64,000 bases of DNA from Pyronema omphalodes (taxonomy: Eukaryota > Ascomycota > Pezizomycetes > Pezizales > Pyronemataceae), in NCBI GenBank assembly GCA_024516155.1, contig JAJJXM010000024.1, forward strand, positions 1-64,000, given 5' to 3'. Both the position numbers and the translations under genes were made by a program. Positions 57,747-64,000 of the stretch are shown here, piece by piece. The notes beneath the pieces are model-generated. The model saw only the letters and a list, made by a program, of their open reading frames with translations. It was not told the DNA's origin and did not search any database. Within the stretch, counting starts at the first letter, position 1. Each line of letters starts with the position of its first letter.

Positions 57747-59748
57747 CTCCATCCAAAACAAATCCCATCAACAAATCCCATCAACAAATCCCATCAACAA
57801 ATCCCCATAAGCAAATCCCATCTAAAATAAACCAGTAATTAACCGTATTACCGTAATTAGTTTTCTTTTTGAATGTTACTTTAATTTCACTCTGGTAGCT
57901 CTGGTAGCTCTGGGGTATAGATTACAGGTGCCAAATTACAGATTACCAATGGCATGCGCTACATACACGACCATCTATACACGACCATCCATACACAACC
58001 ATTTATATATATACAACCATCCAGCATCCTTTTTGTGGGGGGGGGGGGGGGGGGTGAAATAAAGATTCTTTTACATCCCCTGGATGTTATAAGAGGTTAT
58101 AAGAGGTTACTGTAGTTTACGATGTAACGATAAGACCTGTTGTTGGGTTTTGGGTTTTGAGTTATGGGGTTTTGAGCTATGGGTTGTGGGCTGGGTGTGG
58201 GCTGGGTTATGGGCTGGGTTATGGGTTGGGTTATGGGCTGGGTGTGGATGGGGATGGGGATGTGGATATACTTGGGTAACGATTTAAAGATTGTTGGGAT
58301 TGTTGAATAGTTGAATAGTTCAACGGTTGAGATGCTGAAGATTGATGGGATGTTGGAGATTGATGGATTGTTGAGAATATGGAATTATTAAATTATTAAG
58401 AATGATACTGAGACTGGGACTGATACTGGACTGAGACTGAGACTGGTGAACTGGTGGATTGTTGGGTATATATATGCTCCATAGCCTACTGTAACTTTCG
58501 GTATCAGGGCATCAAGTACGAAGCATCAAGTAAGAAGCATGTGTTATGTGTTATATGCTATGTGTTGATTATCAATTTACATCAGTTTTCATAATTGCAT
58601 ATCAAACATCCAATATCCTATATCCTATATCAGATATCAAATACTGCATATCAAATACTGCATATCAAACATCCAATACCCTATACCCTATATCCTACAT
58701 ACATACATCCAATCCATCCCCGAGATCATCCCTATCTACATCCCCGGTGAACATCATCTGCATATATATCCGGCCTACATTAATAGTCAAAATCATCTAT
58801 TCTACATTCCCGGTTCACATCACTTATATCCCCGGACTGAGACTATCCCCATCATCTACATCATCTACATCATCTACATCATCTACATCATCTACACCAT
58901 CTACATCCCCGGTCAATATCCACATCCACATCCATATTCTAAATCATAGCTGCATCTACATCTATATCTACATCTCCGGTGAACTGTGAACTGTGAACTA
59001 TGAACTGTGAACTGTGAATATCACCTACATACTACAACAATAACAATATCCCCAGGATCATCAACTTCATTTACATCTACATACCCGAGCCCCTACATCC
59101 TCGGTCAATTAGTTTGTGACTTGACCATTCAATGATCATCAATGATCATCAATGTGCATCGTGGCTTATATCCCCGGACAGCTAGTGGTACTGCTTCAAT
59201 ATCTTCAGTTGTAGTTGGATTCTCTGTCATTATCGTCTATATCGTCTATATACACGAAATAATACCATGCCATACCATATCCATGTGATGCTATCCCCGT
59301 GTGATGCTATCCCCATCTGTATCCATATCACTATACACATGCTTATACACATGCTCATCCCATACACATGCTCATCCCATACACATGTTCATTCCTATGT
59401 TCATCCCGTACATATGTTCATCCTATAAATATACCCATGTGAATATGAAGCCATCCCCGTGTGAATGTGAAATGAAGCCATCCCAATACCATACCATACA
59501 CATCAACATGTGAATACGAACCCATCCACCCATTCTATCTATCCTTCGCCCATTGATCTCTCTGTATTAACAATTTAATCCACATAGCACTAATCCACAT
59601 GCCCATGCCCGTGCCGATACCGATACCGAATATCATATTCCTTCCCTCCTATAGACGCTACCCCGTCACCATCCCATCCCGTTAATCACCCCTACCAATC
59701 CCGCCAATCATCCCATCCCGTCACCATCCCGTCATAATCAATTTCTCC

Positions 59749-59820
59749 GCCTCCTCGCCTCCTCGCCTCCTCGCCTCCTCGCCTCCTCGCCTCCTCGCCT
59801 CCTCGCCTCCTCGCCTCCTC
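59749..59820. repeat. (GCCTCCTC)9 minisatellite
   Basis: Nine perfect 8-bp units, pyrimidine-rich on the plus strand. Confidence 0.95.
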
Positions 59821-60285
59821 GTCCCCTCGGTACCGATGTCTAAGATCTAAGGCCAGAGTTCGGAGCTGTGATGTCGAAGTTATACCATAACTAGTACTGT
59901 ATAGTGTATAGTGTACTGGATAGTGAAATGAAATGAATGACTCATACCGTACCTGTACCTGTACCTGTACTGTACTGTATCCATCATACAGCCAGCGCTA
60001 CGGTAACCTCGGCCGGACGGTGGTATGCGGGTCAATGGTATGTAACTAGTAACTAGTAACTATCGGCGGGCGTGGCTCTCCGTGGTTTTAATTAAGCTTA
60101 TTTCCATATATCCTATTTCCTATTTCCTATTTCCTTGTCTCTGTCTCGTCCAATCTCGTCCAATCTCGTGCTGTCATCCTGTCTCGTCCAATCTTGCTTG
60201 CTTACATACATACATAAAGTTCGGAACCCACAGTTCTGGCGATAGCCCACAAGCCTACGTAATACTAAGCTTTAGAGGAGTTATA

Positions 60286-60457
60286 GTAGGAGCAGGAGCA
60301 GTAGGAGCAGTAGGAGCAGTAGGAGCAGTAGGAGCAGTAGGAGCAGTAGGAGCAGTAGGAGCAGTAGGAGCAGTAGGAGCAGTAGGAGCAGTAGGAGCAG
60401 TAGGAGCAGTAGGAGCAGTAGGAGCAGTAGGAGCAGTAGGAGCAGTAGGAGCAGTAA
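60286..60457. repeat. (GGAGCAGTA)n 9-bp array
   Basis: About 18 units with almost no variation. The 9-bp period leaves frames open, giving spurious (VGA)n and poly-Leu ORFs. Confidence 0.95.
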
Positions 60458-60587
60458 ACTCCGTACCCCAGATCCGGGGTAAGTAGATAGTAAGTGTAAG
60501 AACCGTAAGAACCGTAAGAACCAAAAATTATAAAAACCGTAAGAACCATAAAAAAAAAATATATGTATGTATGTATGTAAAGCCGGT

Positions 60588-60592
60588 GCAGC
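60588..60592. repeat. Left 5-bp target duplication (GCAGC)
   Basis: GCAGC, repeated at 62788-62792. Confidence 0.8.
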
Positions 60593-60787
60593 TACGGCAA
60601 TGCATTTGTACATGGAGGGCCAAAAGAATTTTGCCACAAAACCAACACTCCATGCACGTCGCATGCACAACATGCAACAAGTGCACTTTCCACTACCCAT
60701 GACCTACAAGCCACAAACACCGCTGACTAAACCACAGGCTGTGGCGCTCCATAAAATCGGAAGCGCGCAGCAAGTACATTTGTTATC

Positions 60788-60790
60788 TAA
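60788..60790. repeat. Left TAA target duplication of nested element
   Basis: TAA before GGGCCTGTTTGG; matching TAA at 61498-61500. Confidence 0.75.
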
Positions 60791-61497
60791 GGGCCTGTTT
60801 GGCGGTAAAAAATACATTGTGGTTCAAAAATTGCCCGTAGACAAGGTTAGGTCCCAGTACCACGATACATGAATACCATGTATTTGGCGCTAGGAAAAAT
60901 CGTTTTGCGGCGCGAGGACAACTGTAGACAGCGCCTGTTAGGACCGGTGGGTTCTGCCCACAAGCCACTTTCTACAGCCACATTCCATCCAGCGACAACC
61001 AACCATCTGGCAATCCGAACGCGTTTACCCTCTGAAGTCACCATCAACTGCTCCCCATCAATGCACGTCGCCTATACACACGTGCATCATCAGGAATTAC
61101 GGAGCGGGTTTGGCAACATCAAGTCCCAGCTGTCAATGGTTTTGCATGATTTGTGGGTGTGGAATTGGCGACCGATGGTTGAAGATATGTGGAAATAGTT
61201 TTCATCACGGCCTCACATTTGGCGATGTCACGGTGGCTGTTACGCGATTTTTTTTGGGTCGCGTTGCTTCATTTGGTTTAGTGGTGGTGGTGAAAATTTT
61301 CGCTCGTTGTTGTCCTCTGTGATACTCTGTGGTACATGAAATGTATTTAGGGGTCGGGTAGAATACAAAATCAGGTCGAATACAATGTATTCTTGTCCCT
61401 GTCTACGGGCCCGCAAAACGCGCGGAAAATACAAATGTCTATGTATTTCCATGTATTAGCGTGTACTACGGCGTATTCCGTACCACCAAACAGGCCC
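60791..61497. mobile_element. PIF/Harbinger-like non-autonomous element nested in the long-TIR transposon (707 bp)
   Basis: The ends are GGGCCTGTTTGG-C/T-GGTA, inverted. Imperfect inverted similarity continues inward (AATACATTG, GCCCGTAGACA-GG). The TAA target duplication fits the TWA preference of PIF/Harbinger. There is no transposase ORF; ORFs of 101 and 109 codons inside have no domain. Confidence 0.8.
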
Positions 61498-61500
61498 TAA
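61498..61500. repeat. Right TAA target duplication of nested element
   Basis: TAA after CCAAACAGGCCC. Confidence 0.75.
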
Positions 61501-62787
61501 ATGTCACAGAATATTTTTAAGCGCAAATAAAACAATAAACAATAGTCAAATCGATGATAGCTATATTTTAAAGCGCACATAACACAGTAGTTAGAAAAAA
61601 TGAATAGAAAGGCAGTAATGCTACAGAAAATTTTGTATAACACCGCGTATAAAAGTAAATAATGATCAGTAAAATGTCGAGATTCTCTTGGGTTCGGGGC
61701 TCAGAGTAAGATATTAGAGAATTAGAGGTATTACTGTTTCTGCCACTGGCAGAGAAGAAATCAAGACCGTACTGTTGTGAATATGACTTAAAACAAACAA
61801 TAAAGTCACCATCAGTATGGTTCTTGCTTTGATTTTTTCTTTATTTTGTCTTTTATCTACAGATTCTTGCTTATTATGTCCGTGAAGATCTCTTTAGCTC
61901 CTTTAATAGGTAAATCTTGATATGTATGTCACAAAACTTTCAAAAACACATCACACATATAGAATTAGCATTACTCTCGCGTCCAAAAGAATCACACAAA
62001 GCATTCAGGATAAAAAAAACACCTAAATGTAAAACCTAAAAAAAAGCTTATGATGCCACGGAGAAAAAAATGATTTCAACGTCAATCAAATCAAACCGTC
62101 TCGCATTTCCCTTCCTCCGATCGCCACTAAATCATTGCACTATGTATATACCGTGAAGAAAGAAAGCATTAAATATACATGGAGCAGCCGCTTCTCAAGG
62201 CAATCAACCGTGACATCATTCCATTGCTAAAAGAAAAGTCTGTTGTTTCTAGGAAGTTTCAATAAGTGCTGTGGTGTTTCTATGGGGGAAAAACTACGAT
62301 AGCTCGGAATATCAGCAAGAAAATCCTTTTTCCACTCCATTTATCTACTATTCTTAGGACTGTAATGTAAAATCTCATCCTGCATCACTGCATTTGTATT
62401 CATTCATCGTACAGACTGCTTTATCTGCGCTCATAGAATATTCTGTTCGATCTAAATCACCTCTATCTCAACAGGCACTCCAGAACCGTCCATCGATTTT
62501 TTTTTAATGACAACTGTGTTATTTGCGCTTTATAGTCTTGATGTCTTTACTTAACAATTGTTTGATTTACGCTTAAGAATATTTGTGTCATTTGGATTAC
62601 CACTATATGTAATGCGCGTTTCCGTGGTTTAGTCAGCGGTGTGGTATGGTTGGGGCAACGGTGTCTGTGGCTGGTGGGTAGTAGTGCGCGAAAGCGCACT
62701 TGTTGGATGTTGTGCATGCGACATACATCTGGTGTTGGTTCGGTGGCAAAATTCTTTTGGCCCTCCATGTACAAATGCATTGCCGTA

Positions 62788-62792
62788 GCAGC
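62788..62792. repeat. Right 5-bp target duplication (GCAGC)
   Basis: GCAGC directly after TTGCCGTA, matching 60588-60592. Confidence 0.8.
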
Positions 62793-62854
62793 GGTATATA
62801 GCGGTAGTTTTCATATGGTAGGTGCATAGCGTCATCTCATGGTGTGCATACATA

Positions 62855-62985
62855 AAATCCACCATAGTAAAATCCACCATCCATAGTAAACCTACCATCC
62901 ATAGTAAACCTACCATCCATAGTAAACCTATGTACCATCCATAGTAAACCTATCATCCATAGTAAAATCCACTACAGTTAAATCC
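62855..62985. repeat. Tandem CATAGTAAACCTACCATC repeat
   Basis: About six 18-19-bp units with AAATCC or AAACCTA variants. Confidence 0.85.
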
Positions 62986-63928
62986 ACCATAGCAACAGCA
63001 ACAGCAATACCATCCGCAGTATCGCAGTATCGCAGTGTTGCAGTAGCTGACAAAGCATAATCCATCGGCCATGAATCACCGCCGCGGCTGCGGTTGAAAG
63101 TATATCCATATCCATACGCATACGCATACGCATATCCGTCCGTGTATTTATCTCCCCTCCCCTACAGACCCACGACCCACCCCCATCGGCATCGGTATCG
63201 GACGGAGTTTCTGTAGCTATTTCTATATTTTCTATAGTTTCTATAGCTTTTATAGTTTTTATAGTTTTTATAGTTTTTATAGTTTCTGTAGTTTTTCCGT
63301 CGGCATGGGCGCGGGGAGGGGGGGGGGAAGGCTGAGAATACAACTCCGCCATACTCCACATGAAACTGAGATTAAGAATGATGTGGAGACGAGATACCTG
63401 GGATACCTGGGATAGCTAAATTCTAAGATTTTGAGATACTAAGATTCTGAGTCATATTGTGGGGTGCTGAGTCATATTGTGGGGTCTATGTATGTAGGTG
63501 CCGAGCCGAAGTTTCCCCGCTATGTATGGGGTATGGGGTATGTAGCGGGCATACATAGCGGGCATAGTGGAGTATGGTGGATGGTGGATGTGGATGTGGA
63601 TGTGGATGGTGGATGTGGATGGTGGAGTACGGTGGAGTACAGGAATAAGTAGGTTCGGCAACCTGACACTAAAAGCTGGTAGCATGGTCTTGGCGTACTT
63701 TACTAAGGAATCCCGCAGTGTGCGGAGTGGTGAGTTTTGCGAAGTTTACGGAGTTGAATTTTGGCGAGAGAAAGAGCCGCATAGTAGCGTGAGACAGCGC
63801 GAGCATCATGTGTCGCTGCAAACACTGTCGCTGCAAACCACAGTGTACGATGCTCTCGCTTTGTAGGGAGCTGGAATCGTCGCGATTGAGTTGCTACGTT
63901 ATCATACTCTACAAGAGCAGCAGCAGCA
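62986..63928. other. Microsatellite-rich, no gene supported
   Basis: Short repeats (GTGGATG, TACGCA, TATAGTTTT) and overlapping short ORFs only. Confidence 0.45.
63210..63297. repeat. TATAGTTTT/TATAGTTTC tandem repeat
   Basis: Nine-bp units with small variants. Confidence 0.85.
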
Positions 63929-64000
63929 ATGTCGAGCTTTGATGAACGAGATGAGTCCGATACGCAGCAGGCAGACAGCATATGGTGACGATGTCGGTAT
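63929..64000 (+). CDS. Possible first exon of a gene leaving the window
   Basis: ATG 63929 in an AGCAGCA-ATG context opens MSSFDERDESDTQQADS and stops after about 19 codons, unless a GTGACG donor at about 63985 is used. An acidic Ser/Gln-rich N-terminus is typical of nuclear proteins, but the evidence is thin and the rest is outside the window. Confidence 0.25.

Larger units (their letters stand above)
52949..60587. other. 7.6 kb of microsatellite-rich DNA without a supportable gene
   Basis: ORFs here are short and mostly translate repeats. Visible are GATGT repeats (53165-53195), an A-run (54010-54038), GAAAGAAG (54712-54740), GGCTGGCTG (55310-55415), GATTCA (55768-55790), a G18 run (58037-58054), CATCTA (58845-58910), TACACATGC (59330-59400) and the arrays listed separately. 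No promoter, splice structure or domain is seen. An ncRNA gene cannot be excluded. Confidence 0.5.
60593..62787 (+). mobile_element. Long-TIR DNA transposon, copy 2 (2195 bp), superfamily unassigned
   Basis: The ends are TACGGCAATGCATTTGTACA and its inverse. The inverted repeats run about 150-170 bp with interruptions and include GGCCAAAAGAATTTTGCCAC, CGCATGCACAACAT and CACCGCTGACTAAACCAC. A 5-bp GCAGC duplication flanks it. Removing the nested element (707 bp plus a duplicated TAA) leaves about 1485 bp, close to copy 1 at 31774-33339. The interior is AT-rich with no recognisable transposase. Confidence 0.88.

Noticed and set aside
60265..60700. Minus-strand ORFs of poly-Leu, CSY and TAP repeats
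   Set aside because: Translations of the 9-bp array; every frame stays open because the period is a multiple of three.

Overview
The window reads as nuclear DNA of a filamentous ascomycete (Pezizomycotina). The evidence is short introns of about 50-70 nt with GTAAGT-like donors and CTAAC/CTGAY branch points, STAND/NLR genes with C-terminal ankyrin repeats, a Tad/I-type LINE, hAT-type elements and Dal5-like MFS transporters. I cannot name the genus. There is no CRISPR, operon or other prokaryotic signal.

Layout. 1-965: right part of a hAT-type element. 1464-2367: a tentative five-exon Pro/Gln-rich gene. 3629-7300: AT-rich, with a 34-bp tandem array. 6950-23740: two tandem copies of an NLR locus on the minus strand (HeLo-like N-terminus, NACHT, ankyrin). 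Copy 1 (7303-10759) is damaged by single-base indels. Copy 2 has the same kind of damage and is split by a 6.7-kb LINE (14767-21499) flanked by a 16-bp target duplication. 24223-24291: a tiny 5'-truncated copy of the same LINE. 24916-26624: a three-exon conserved-looking gene. 27660-31134: a 1137-aa Pro/Glu-rich protein carrying coding minisatellites. 31774-33339: a DNA transposon with long terminal inverted repeats. 33735-35420: a secreted or membrane-anchored proline-rich protein. 38340-40113 and 45170-46853: two paralogous MFS transporters in direct orientation, separated by a complete hAT-type element (40913-42017) with an intact 165-aa ORF. 47788-47858: tRNA-Thr(AGT). 51837-52940: a third hAT-type copy. 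52950-60590: microsatellite-rich DNA with no gene I can support. 60593-62787: second member of the long-TIR family, with a PIF/Harbinger-like element (60791-61497) nested in it.

The ordinary host genes are the two transporters, the three-exon gene at 24916, the two minus-strand proline-rich genes and the tRNA. The rest is mobile or decaying accessory DNA. The observations most worth following are: a small hAT family that keeps only a transposase dimerisation domain as a free-standing ORF; a long-TIR family with 5-bp target duplications whose superfamily I cannot assign; and the NLR pair whose lesions are almost all one-base indels. Exon coordinates were worked out by hand from splice signals, reading frames and paralogue comparison, without transcript data.
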